Both the position numbers and the translations under genes were made by a program. Below the pieces are notes generated by a model, which saw only the letters and a list, made by a program, of their open reading frames with translations, was not told the DNA's origin and ran no database searches. From Cordilura impudica (taxonomy: Eukaryota > Arthropoda > Insecta > Diptera > Scathophagidae), in assembly GCA_963682025.1 (NCBI GenBank), contig OY821519.1, positions 100,436,585 to 100,500,584 on the forward strand: a DNA stretch of 64,000 nucleotides. The letters run 5' to 3'. This document shows positions 35,701-47,060 of the stretch, piece after piece (position 1 is the stretch's first letter; every line of letters starts with the position of its first letter).

Positions 35701-36025
35701 AATAATATAAAATTCCAATAATACATTTATTTATAATATTTGCACATACATATGTTTCTCACCGAAATCTTAAAAAATTACCTTTTTTCTAAGAAAAATC
35801 ATTTTTTTAATGAACCTTTAAAAAGTATCTCTTGTAAAAAATGGACATCTTTTCTTAAAGAGTACATTTTCTTAAAAAAAAGTATCTTCTTAAAAAAAAC
35901 CTATATATTTAAAAAAAAAATTGTGTGAAAAAGTATCTTTTTGTTAAAAAAAACTTTTGTTTAAAAAGTACATTTGTTAAGAAAGTAATTTTTTTTAAAT
36001 AAACTTTTCTTAGAAAGTACCTTTT
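32765..36025. repeat. Minisatellite array, ~18-bp unit GTTAAAAAAGTACCTTTT
   Basis: More than a hundred degenerate copies of an 18-base unit, mostly NTTAAAAAAGTACNTTTT, fill 32765-33940 and 34897-35575 and reappear at about 35770-36025. The array is split by MITE copy 3. The breaks contain a duplicated non-array segment (AAATCACATCTTGTGTTTCA at about 35610 and 36052). No coding role; the open frames inside are products of the repeat. Confidence 0.9.
33941..34893 (-). mobile_element. MITE family D, copy 3, inserted in the minisatellite
   Basis: The ends on plus are CAGTCCTGTTCTTGAAACG and ...TTTCAGGAACAGGGGTG, flanked by ATA on both sides (33938-33940 and 34894-34896). The uninterrupted site GAAATATAGTTTC exists in a neighbouring array unit at 35111-35123, confirming both boundaries and the 3-bp duplication. 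Confidence 0.92.
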
Positions 36026-37170
36026 CTTGCCTATAAAATGTATTAAAGTAAAATCACATCTTGTGTTTCAAATGTTAACTAAAGCGTAGTTCAGAATATA
36101 TGTATATGTACATATATATACAACTTACTAGTTTTTATGATATAATAATGTGAAAGTGCAAAAAATACGGGCCTACAAAAATTTAGACTTTTGTTTCCCA
36201 CTGATTGTTTTATGTTCTTTCTCTCGTAGGTTTCCGCGCTGAATTCGAATCTGGCAATCTGAACATTTTTATAATACGAATATTAAAATGTCTGTTTTAT
36301 TTTACTATAAAAATATCATAAAGGCATTCAAAATTTTAAAATTTAATTAAAATGAGTATAAAAAAGTACAACATTCAATCAGTTTCCAGAAAGACAATAA
36401 TAATAAAAAGTCCAATTTTACTACAAAAAACGGTGAAAATATACCTTTTGCATTGAGAAATGATATACATACATACCAATGTTAAAAAAAAATCGTAAAA
36501 TTTAAACACCCAAGGTTAGTAAATTAAAAAAACATCTGCTTTTGGTTGCCTGGTTATGTTTCAAATCAGTTTGCAAGGGTCTACACACGAGACACATTAA
36601 AAAAGTGCGAAAAAAATATATAACAAGAAGAATATACGAGTGAAATGAAAAAAAAAAGAAAAGAGAAAATCGACAATAAAACTAAAAGTAACAGCAAAAC
36701 CGCAGAAAAATATGTGTGTTCGAGTTTGAAGAAAAATAAAAATAACAACTGCTGACCAATCAACAGGATGTTGTAATAGTTTTTACAATAAAAGAAATAT
36801 TTCTCAAATTGTTACACATGCAAACAAAGGCAGATGTGTGACAAAAAAAAAGCAACCAGTTGTGAATATGTTAATAAATTAACAAAGAAACTCTTGTAAA
36901 TATATAAAAATAAGTACTCGTATTTGAAAAAAACAAAAAATTATTTTCAAATTAGTTACACTAAAATACCAATTAAGAAAAATAAAAATAACAAAATAAA
37001 AAAAAAAAATAATCCAGTGGAAAATTGTATTTAATATATGTATATCAAGACTAAAGCAAATTATTATAATGATTTAATGAGTAATAACTGAGATATGCTC
37101 TAATTTGTAAACCAATTTAAATAAAAAACAAAAAGCTCAGTCTGAATTTTTTTTCTAATATCAAAAGTGT
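36026..37170. other. Apparently unique AT-rich DNA
   Basis: Contains a pyrimidine-rich TTCTTTCTCTCGTAG|GTTTCC string near 36217 that resembles a splice acceptor, and long A-rich stretches. No coding sequence recognised. Confidence 0.35.
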
Positions 37171-40100
37171 AGCTAGCTACTGTAACAGTTACTGAAACGA
37201 TTTTACTGTATTTTTAAACTTAAACTGAATTTAGGTAATGTTTTTATAATAGTTTATAGGTGAGTAACTAACAATGTTTTAACTATAGCTAAAAGCTGAG
37301 TTCACTGAGCATATCAAAAAAATAATTTATCGAGATGATATTACTATAAACAAAAGCTCATTTAACTGGGACGTTTTTGCTAAATTGACGAGCCCAGTTA
37401 AGCTTTAGCGACAAAAAGCAGTAGTTTCCCCAAAAGAAGAACGTCTTAACTAAAGTAAAAAGTTTAGTTAACTGAAAATATTTTTGCTGTAGTAAAAAGT
37501 TCAGTTACCTGAGAACTTTATTAATAGGGTCAAAAGCTCCGTTAACTAGGGACGGTTTTACTATAGTTAAAAGCTCAGTTAACTGAAAACGTTTCTACTA
37601 CAGTAAAAATCTAATTTAACTTAGGACGTTTTCACTGCAGTTATTAACTTAGTGTAGAAAGTAATTACTACATATATTTAAAACTGCAGTTAGTTACGGA
37701 TGTTCTTCTATAGAACAGTCAGTTAAATGAAAACGTTTTTGTATAGTAAAAAGTTAGTTAAATTAAAACCTTTGTCTATAGTAAAAAAAACTCAATTAAC
37801 TGAGGACGCTTTTATCATATCAAGAAAATAATTTGATGAGATGATTTTACTATAGCTAAAAGCTCATTTAACTGAGACATGTTTGTTGATGTGGCGAGTT
37901 TAGTTAAACCTTAGTGAGAAAAAGTTCTCGTTTCCCTAAAACTAGGAAGATCTTACTATAGTAGAAAGCTTAGTTAACTGAAATTTTTTTCTATAGTAAA
38001 AAGCTCAATTCCAAAAAATTTTTTTGTAAAGAGCTCAGTTAACTGGGCTTTTGAATATATCAAAAAAAATTTTTTTTGATATAGTAAAAAGCATAGTCAA
38101 CCTTTGACGTCTTAACTTTATTTAAAGCCTCAATTAAACTTTTTTGCTGTAGTAAAAAGTTCAGTTACCTGAGAACTTTATTAATAGGGTCAAAAGCTCC
38201 GTTAACTAGGGAGGTTTTTAGTATAGTTAAAAGCTCAGTTAACTGAGGACGTTTCTACTACAGTATAAATCTAATTTAACTGAGGACGTTTTCACTGCAG
38301 TTAATAAATTAATGTAGAATGTAGTTAATACATTTAAAACTTCAGTTAGTTACAGATGTTCTTCTATAGAAAAGACGTCAGTTAAATAAGAACGTTTTTG
38401 TATAGTAAAAAGCTTAGTTAAATTAATCCTTTATCTATAGTAAAAAACTCAGTTAACTGAGGACGTTTTTAGTATATAGAGAAAATAATTTAATGAGATG
38501 ATTTTACTATAGCTGAAAGCTCATTTAACTGAGACGTATTTATTGAAGTGGCGAGTTTAGTTAAACCTTAGTGACAAAAAGTAATAGTTTCCCTAAAACA
38601 GGGAAGATCTTACTATAGTAGAAAGCTTAGGTAACTGAAATTTTTTCTATAGTAAAAAGCTCAATTCCAAAAAAATTTTTTTAAAGTAAAGAGCTCAGTT
38701 AACTAGGCTTTTGACTATATCAAAAAAAATTTTTTTTGATATAGTAAAAAGCATAGTCAACCTTTGACGTCTTAACTTTATTTAAAGCCTCAATTAAACT
38801 TTTTTGCTGCAGTAAAAAGTTCAGTTAACTGAGAACTTTCTTAATAGGGTCAAAAGCTCCGTTAACTAGGGACGTTTTTACTATAGTTAAAAGCTCAGTT
38901 AACTGAGGACGTTTCTACTACAGTAAAAATCTAATTTAAATGAGGACGTTTTCACTGCAGTTATTAACAATGTAGAACGTAGTTACTATATTTAAAAGTT
39001 CAGTTAATTAAGATGTTCTTCTATAGAAAAAACGTTCAGTTAAATGAAAACGTTTTTGTATAGTAAAAAGCTTAGTTGAATAAATCCTTTATCTATAGTA
39101 AAAAACTCAGTTAACTGAGGACACTTTTAGTATACCAAGAAAATAATTTGATGAGATGATTTTACTATAGCTGAAAGCTCATTTAACTGAGACATGTTTG
39201 TTGATGTGGCGAGTTTAGTTAAACCTTAGTGACAAAAAGTACTCGTTTCCCTAAAACAAGGAAGATCTTACTATAGTAGAAAGCTTAGTTAACTGAAATT
39301 TTTTCTATAGTAAAAAGCTCAATTCCAAAAAATTTTTTGTAAAGTAAAGAGCTCAGTTAACTGGGCTTTTGACTATATCAAAAAAATTTTTTTTTGATAT
39401 AGTAAAAAGCATAGTCAACCTTTGACGTCTTAACTTTATTTAAAGCCTCAATTAAACTTTTTTGCCGTAGTAAAAAGTTCAGTTACCTGAGAACTTTATT
39501 AATAGGGTCAAAAGCTTCGTTAACTAGGGACTTTTTTACTATAGTTAAAAGCTCAGTTAACTGAGGACGTTTCTACTACAGTATAAATCTCATTTAACTG
39601 AGGACGTTTTCACTGCAGTTAATAAATTAATGTAGAATGTAGTTAATACATTTAAAACTTCAGTTAATTACAGATGTTCTATAGAAAAAACGTCAGTTAA
39701 ATAAGAACGTTTTTGTATAGTAAAAAGCTTAGTTAAATAAATCCTTTATCTATAGTAAAAAACTCAGTTAACTGAGGACGTTTTTAGTATATAGAGAAAA
39801 TAATTTAATGAGATGATTTTAATATAGCTGAAAGCTCATTTAACTGAGACGTATTTGTTGAAGTGGCGAGTTTAGTTAAACCTTAGTGACAAAAAGTAAT
39901 AGTTTCCCTAAAACAGGGAAGATCTTACTATAGTAGAAAGCTTAGTTAACTGTAATTTTTTCTATACTAAAAAGCTCAATTCCAAAAATTTTTTTGTATT
40001 TTGTAAAGTAAAGAGCTCAGTTAACTGAGCTTTTGACTATATAGTAAAAAGCATAGTCAACCTTTGACGTCTTAACTTTATATAAAGCCTCAATTGACTG

Positions 40101-40600
40101 AGGACCTTTTTACTATATTCAAAAGTTCAGTTAGCTAAGTACGTTTTTATTATAGAACAAAAGTCAAAAGGACGTTTTTACAATAGTAAAAAGCTCAGTT
40201 AACTGTCTAGCTTTTTTCTTCAGTATAAAGCTCAGTTAACTGAGGACGTTTTTGCTATAGTAAAAAGCTCAGTTGAGTATGGTTTTACCAATGTTAAAAC
40301 CTCAGTTTACTATAACGTCTTTAGTATGTAAAAAGCTGAGTTGAGCTTTTGAAACAAAATCGTTGTTACATAAAAAATAAAATTTATACTATCGTTAAAA
40401 GTTTAGTTAACTGATAATGTTTTAACTATACTAAAATTTTTGGGTTTCTAATGCATTAATATGGTTAAAAGCTTACGTAACTCAGGATGTTTCTGCTACA
40501 GTTTGAACATCAGTTTACTACGAGGTACTTAATAAATAAAAGCTCAAAAAATCTTTGTTACATAATAGGGCAGTTACTGATACGTGAAATAGATCGGTTG
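37171..40600 (+). repeat. Palindromic-monomer satellite, left arm
   Basis: The monomer is about 37 bp: GAGGACG, then palindrome TTTTTACTATAGTAAAAA, then palindrome GCTCAGTTAACTGAGC. Individual units are mutated but the two palindromes recur throughout. Between 37481 and about 40110 the units are organised into a higher-order repeat of 658-660 bp: the marker TTTTTGCTGTAGTAAAAAG occurs at 37481 and 38141, with single-base variants at 38801 and about 39459. Each higher-order unit also holds an A/T palindrome (TATATCAAAAAAAATTT... near 38060). Confidence 0.92.
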
Positions 40601-43200
40601 AGCTTTATTTAAAATGTCATTACAAGAAATCTTAGTTTCTGTGTTTAAAAAAAATTAAATTTCCTCATAGTTTGCTCTTTAGCAAAGTTCAAAGTCACTC
40701 ACTGTTGGCACATGCCTTTTTTTCTTTTTCATTGTCTGTTGTTTATATTTTCCATACAATTATTTTTATTGTTTATAAACAAACATTCTTTTATTGTTTT
40801 AACGTTAAAAAGTTCTCATTTCTCTTTTTATAAAATTCTTGTTTTCGTTGCCTTGGCCGCCTCTTCATTTGGTCTCAGCTTGCTTCCAGACCACCGTTCT
40901 AAACATTCATTCTTTTGACTTTCCAGTGTTTTATCATCATGATACCCACATTTTTTTCAAGTTTATTGCACATTTTAGTTTTTTTGTGTTTTAAAGTTGT
41001 TTGTTTGTAAATTTTGTAGGTTTCGTTTAGTTTCGTATTTTTTTTTTTATTTTTTATTTGTTGTTGCCTGTTTATCACCAGAACTTTATCTCGTTTATTG
41101 CCAGCCTTAATAAGGAGAATTTATTTTTTTTTTGTGCATTTTTGTTTGGTTTGGTGTTGTTTTAATGTGTGTATTTGGTTAAGAAGGTCTTCACCTTATG
41201 GTTGACTGCATTTTCAGTGACTGCCTGTTACCGTACCACGCCATGTGTAGTCGTTCCCAAGTAAATGAAACTAAAACTCGTGCTAAAAAATTCTGGAATA
41301 TTGCCTCAAAAAAAAAAAAAAATAAAAAATATATTATATAAACTTGTTTTTGAGGACTTTTTTTGGGCAAAAATGTAGAATTTTGTCTCGTAATAAAAAC
41401 AAGTTCTTGCTAATAAAGTTTAATAAACTTTTCATGTCTGAAAAAATTAATGATTTATTAGCAATTTTGAAGACTCTTAGTGGATTTCAATCTTTTGTAA
41501 AAACCCCCATTACATAAACTCCGTTATGCCACTTAAACAATTTACTTCAGAAAAACGCTAAATGTGATTCTTTTGTTTTTTGTTCATGTCACTTTAATGA
41601 TGTTTAACCTGTAAATTTTGTAATTTTTTCTGGATGCAGCAGTTAACATTTCTCTGTAAAGGTTTTTAGTGGCAGAAGGAACAAACACTAAATTCTTTTT
41701 ATATTTTTGTTTGCAACTCTACACCATTTACAAAGTTTTTGCTTTGTTTTTAAAGATTTCTATTTTATGCATTTATTTGGTTTTTCACTGGTCCAATATT
41801 AAAAATGTCTACAGTTTTGGTCTTCATATGCCTTCGAAAATTCCTTTTATCTCCTACATAACAAAATGTTAAACAAACTGCCGTTTTTGTCCCCTTTTAT
41901 AACCCAAAAGAAATAATGCCCTTTAGTTAATGGCTCCCTTCGAAAATAAGTTTCCTTTTTGTATAGAATAGTAGGATTAAAAAAAAAATTTTAATTAAAA
42001 ACGGGCGTTTTTTATCCCTCTTTTGCTGCCTAAAAGAAAAAAAAAAAAAAAAAACGCCATAATACGAAGTTTTTCTCCGTGCAAAATTTGTTTTAAATTA
42101 CTGAATTTTGAAAATTTTAATTTTTAAATGTTGAATATTTTTTTTCCAAAAATTTGGCTTTGTTATTTAAAAATTAAATAAAATTCTCTTTTTTCATCGT
42201 CTATTAAATAATAGTGTCAGAATTGGAAAAAATAGAGCAATATTTACAGCTTATGATTTTATAGTGAAATTCAGTGCTTTTAGACCTATCCAGCAATCCC
42301 CTTTATTGATAATATATTTCAAAGAAAGGACAAGACAGTGCTACAATATTTTCTAAAATTAAAACAAAAAATTTTTATAATTGCCTGATTTAAAACAATA
42401 AACGTAGAACAACAAGTCTATTTTAACAGTTCTATTTTATAAGAATTGATTTTGATTGAACATAAAAAATTGAAAGGGTGTAAACATACTACAATTAACT
42501 CAAGGCTTTTGACTTCATCTGTTTCTTCTCTGCTCTGGCAACTCTTTCGCTACGAATGTGTTATTTGAGTTGGTTGTTTGGTTAAGTCAGTTGATTTGTA
42601 TTTCCAATGTAAGTTGGGATTTATCGGTTTGTTTGTCTCTCTGTCGTCTGACTGCTGACCATCATTCTATCAAGTGGTACTTGTTTGCCTTGGTTTGGTC
42701 ATAATATTCGTTTTGTTCTGTATCGTCTTGTATTACTGCTTCATGTCATTTACGCTTCATTTGTATTTTTTTAAAGAATAAGAAATATATCTCTTCATCT
42801 GCTCTTGCCTCATTTTTATTTTTTTTTTATAATTTTTTTTTAACTTTTGTTTATATATACAACAACTTCTTGATTTTCATCTTAAGTTTTTTTTTTTTTT
42901 GCATGACTTTGAACTTAAAATGCTTCATTTGATGAGTAGATAATAATCTCATAGTTTAGAATGATTTGTCGTATTTTTTCGGTTTTTTTTTTTTTTTCAA
43001 AACTGTTAATTTAAGAGGATTTGGATTTTTTATGCGATCGTTACTTTCTGATAATAAATTTAGACTGTTTAGTAGTGTCTATTGGAATTATTTAAGTAAA
43101 TTAACTGAATCTTTCTTAGTAATTAATATTTGTTTTCGGTCTTAGAATTTAATGATTTGTTATTTTATAGTTTCAAAATACAATAGTAAATGAGTTTTTA
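40601..43200. other. Spacer between the two satellite arms
   Basis: T-rich on plus (repeated TTTTTT/TTTGTTGTT runs), with ordinary sequence such as GCCTTGGCCGCCTCTTCATT near 40850. No gene, terminal repeat or mobile-element motif was identified. Confidence 0.4.
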
Positions 43201-44091
43201 AAAATAGTCGATATGTCGCAGTAGCTGATCTTTTTACTATACTAAAAACTTCCTGAGTTAACTGAGCTTTGGACTATGGTAGAACTTTCTCAAATTAACA
43301 CAGCTTTTGAATATTGTTGTCAGTTGACTAAGTTAAGTGTGAACTCAGTAATTGAATATGTTACAAATGTCCTCAATTAACTGAACTTTATGCCATATAA
43401 AAATATCTCCATAATCTATTATAATATCTCCATAATCTACTATAGCAAAATTAACTGAGCTTTATGCCATATAAAAATGTCTTCAGTTAACTGAGCTTTT
43501 GACTATGGAAGAAATTTACTAAATTACATAATCTATTTACTGTAGCAAAATCCTCCACAGTTAAGTGTGCATTTTGCTATAGTAAAAATTTCTCAAATTA
43601 ACTCAGCTTTCTATTACGGCAAAATCGTCCACAGTTAACTGTGCTTCTTACTATGGTAACACAGCTTTCTACTGGGGCAAAATCGTCCACAGTTAACTGT
43701 ACTTTTTACTATGGTAAAAATTTCCTATATTACCTAAGCTTTGTGCTATCGGAAAAATGTCCACTGTGAACTGAGCTTTTGACCATGGTATAAATGTTCG
43801 CATTTAACTGAGCTTTTGAGTATGACAAAAATGTCCTTACTTAAATGTTCTTTTACGATAGAAAAACTTTCACAGTTAACTGAGCTTTTTACTGTCTCAG
43901 TGAACTCAGCTCTTTACAGTTTCAGTTACCGTTTCTGTTAACTGAGCTTTCTATTGTCTTAACTGAACATTTTAATATAGAAAATCTGTCCCAGTTAACT
44001 GAGCTTTTTTACTATAGTTAAACTCTTTCAGTTAACTGAACTTTTTACTGTATTAAAACTGTGTCAGTTAACTGAGCTTTGTACTATAGTA

Positions 44092-45397
44092 ACGGGTGAT
44101 TTTTTTGAGGTTAGGATTTTCATGCATTAGTATTTGACAGATCACGTGGGATTTCAGACATGGTGTCAAAGAGAAAGATGCTCAGTATGCTTTGACATTT
44201 CATCATGAATAGACTTACTAACGAGCAACGCTTGCAAATCATTGAATTTTATTACCAAAATCAGTGTTCGGTTCGAAATGTGTTTCGCGCTTTACGTCCG
44301 ATTTATGGTCTACATAATCGACCAAGTGAGCAAACAATTAATGCGATTGTGACCAAGTTTCGCACTCAGTTTACTTTATTGGACATTAAACCAACCACAC
44401 GAATGCGTACAGTGCGTACAGAAGAGAATATTGCGTCTGTTTCTGAGAGTGTTACTGAAGACCGTGAAATGTCGATTCGTCGCCGTTCGCAGCAATTGGG
44501 TTTGTGTTATTCGACCACATGGAAGATTTTACGCAAAGATCTTGGTGTAAAACCGTATAAAATACAGCTCGTGCAAGAACTGAAGCCGAACGATCTGCCA
44601 CAACGTCTAATTTTCAGTGAATGGGCCCTAGAAAAGTTGGCAGAAAATCCGCTTTTTTATCGACAAATTTTGTTCAGCGATGAGGCTCATTTCTGGTTGA
44701 ATGGCTTCGTAAATAAGCAAAATTGCCGTATTTGGAGTGAAGAGCAACCAGAAGCCGTTCAAGAACTGCCCATGCATCCCGAAAAATGCACTGTTTGGTG
44801 TGGTTTGTACGCTGGTGGAATCATTGGACCGTATTTTTTCAAAGATGCTGTTGGACGCAACGTTACGGTGAATGGCGATCGCTATCGTTCGATGCTAACA
44901 AACTTTTTGTTGCCAAAAATGGAGGAACTGAACTTGGTTGACATGTGGTTTCAACAAGATGGCGCTACATGCCACACAGCTCGCGATTCTATGCCCATTT
45001 TGAGGGAAAACTTCGGATAACAATTCATCTCAAGAAATGGACCGGTAAGTTGGCCACCAAGATCATGCGATTTGACGCCTTTAGACTATTTTTTGTGGGG
45101 CTACGTCAAGTCTAAAGTCTACAGAAATAAGCCAGCAACTATTCCAGCTTTGGAAGACAACATTTCCGAAGAAATTCGGGCTATTCCGGCCGAAATGCTC
45201 GAAAAAGTTGCCCAAAATTGGACTTTCCGAATGGACCACCTAAGACGCAGCCGCGGTCAACATTTAAATGAAATTATCTTCAAAAAGTAAATGTCATGGA
45301 CCAATCTAACGTTTCAAATAAAGAACCGATAAGATTTTGCAAATTTTATGCGTTTTTTTTTTAAAAAAAGTTATCAAGCTCTTAAAAAATCACCCGT
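44092..45397 (+). mobile_element. mariner-family element with intact ends
   Basis: The inverted ends begin ACGGGTGATTTTTT on both sides and the element sits between TA dinucleotides (44090-44091 and 45398-45399). It is 1,306 bp, normal for the superfamily, and inserted cleanly into a satellite monomer (CTATAGTA | ... | TATAACTCAGT). Confidence 0.95.
44205..45290 (+). pseudogene. Tc1/mariner transposase, one premature stop
   Basis: The ATG at 44205 opens a 361-codon frame interrupted only by TAA at codon 272 (45018-45020). Two N-terminal helix-turn-helix regions lie in residues 1-120 (NEQRLQIIEFYY; IRRRSQQLGL...STTWKILRKDLG). The catalytic triad is D159 in LFSDEAHFW, D252 in FQQDGATCHTA and D289 in SCDLTPLDYFLWGY, with 36 residues between the last two, close to DD37D-type rather than classic DD34D mariners. 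The stop falls between D252 and D289. A Glu codon GAA changed to TAA is the simplest cause, since relatives have GE at this point. The C-terminus ends QHLNEIIFKK. The youngest-looking transposase in the window. Confidence 0.93.
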
Positions 45398-45466
45398 TAT
45401 AACTCAGTAAAATTAGCTTTTTACTATAGTAAAACTGTTTCAGTTAACTGAGCTACATTAAAAAAA

Positions 45467-45840
45467 TCATGTGAGTCCGATCACAGGGAAGATGTGTAAA
45501 CATCTAGTAATTAAAGATTTTTTTATGTCATTTTTTAAAATAAAATAGAAAGCGTCATCTATGTATCACTTATAGCAAAAACTGTTTCAGCTAATTCAAC
45601 AACCCTTTGCTGTAAAACGTTAAAAATATCCCAATATAAACGTATATAAGTGATACATAGATGACGCTTTTAAAAAAGTGGCATAAAAAAACAATTTTAT
45701 ATCATAATTTTTTCACCAATACAATCATAAGTCACACACCGATTTGTGTTATAGCTCTCACCGATTTGTGTTACGCTGTTTATGTGATTGTATTGTGAAA
45801 TAGAAATTTACCCCCCTGCGCCTATAGATGTTTACACATC
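45467..45840. mobile_element. Short inverted-repeat element in satellite, copy 1
   Basis: It runs from TCATGTGAGTCCGATCACAG to AGATGTTTACACATC. The left hairpin GATGTGTAAACATC (45491-45504) is mirrored by AGATGTTTACACATC at the right end. A second, 24-bp perfect inverted repeat (45551-45574 with 45645-45668) lies inside and encloses satellite-like sequence. Confidence 0.75.
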
Positions 45841-46410
45841 AAAAATTCTCAGTTAACTCATGTTTTTACTAAATTAATAAAAGTCTCAGTTAACTAAGAT
45901 TCTTGCTAAAGTTAAAATCTCAGTTAAAACTGTCACAGTTAATTAACCTTTCTCTATAGTAAAACTGTCTCAGTTAACTGAGCTTTTTACTATAAAACTC
46001 TCTCTCAGTTAGCTATAGAAAAACAAGTTCACTAAGCTTTTTATTTAACTGATATTATTACCATAGTAAAACTGTCTCTTTTAAAGAGAAACTTTCTAAG
46101 CTTAATACTAAAGTAACCCTTTCTCAGTTAAATGAGCTCTTTATTGAAATAAAAAAAGATCTTTGTTTAAATGAGCTTTTTACTAAAATAAAAAATTTCA
46201 GTTGGCTAAGGTTTTCACTATAGTAAAAAATTCTAAATTAACTGAGGTTCTTACGAAAGTAAAATATTCTCAGTTGACTGAGGTTTTCTAAAGCAAAAAT
46301 ATTCTCACTTAACTTAGGATTTTACTAAAATAAAAAAATTCAGATAACTTAGCTACTACTAAATTGAAAATGCTTAGTTAACTCATGTTTTTACTAAATT
46401 AAAAAAAAAA

Positions 46411-46649
46411 TCATGTGAGTCCGATCACAGGGGAGATGTGTAAACATCTGGTAATAAATAAAATGCAGAAAACAGCGACAAAAACGTTATTACATATCAT
46501 AATTTTTTCACCAAACAGTCATGTCACACCGATTTGTCTTAATGCTTACATGTTACGCGTAAGATCTTACGCTCACATATTACGCTGTTTTTGTGATTTT
46601 ATTGTGAATTAGAAATTTACCCCCCTGCGCGTATAGATGTTTACACATC
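46411..46649. mobile_element. Short inverted-repeat element in satellite, copy 2 (shorter)
   Basis: Same ends and the same CCCCCCTGCGCGTATAGATG right portion as copy 1, but without the internal 24-bp inverted repeat block. The flanking satellite sequence is similar, so the two copies may have spread with the array. Confidence 0.75.
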
Positions 46650-47060
46650 AAAAATTCTTAGTTAACTAAGGTTCTTACTAGTGTTAAAAGTTCTCAGTGA
46701 ACTGAGCTTTTTTACTATGGTATAAATGTCCTCAGTTAACTTTTAACTTAGCTATTTTATTATAGTGAAATTGTGTTAGTTACCTCTGAGCTTTTTTTTA
46801 CTAGAGTAAGAGCATCTCAGTTAACTTTTCTTTCACTAAAGTAAAATTGTTTCAGTTAACTGAGCTTTTTAATATGTTTAAAAAAGTCCTCAGTTCACTA
46901 AGGTTTTTGTTGGTTAAATCGTATCCGTGAATTGATTTCTTTACTGAAGTTACACTGCCTCAGTTAACTGGGAATTTTACTATAGTAAAGCTGTCTTGTT
47001 AATTGAGTTTTTAGCTATTGTTAAAATGTCTCGGTGAACTGATCGATTTTATATAAAAAT

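Larger units (their letters stand above)
43201..47060 (-). repeat. Palindromic-monomer satellite, right arm (inverted)
   Basis: Same two palindromes, but in the order CAGTTAACTGAGC, TTTTTACTATAGTAAAA, CTGTCT, which is the reverse complement of the left-arm monomer. It is more degenerate than the left arm and no clear higher-order period was seen. It is interrupted by a mariner (44092-45397) and by two copies of a short inverted-repeat element (45467-45840, 46411-46649). Confidence 0.88.

Noticed and set aside
32765..36025. CRISPR-like array
   Set aside because: Units are contiguous and degenerate with no unique spacers, and the DNA is eukaryotic.
40712..40918. 68-codon frame in the satellite spacer
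   Set aside because: T-rich hydrophobic translation, typical of chance frames in this composition.
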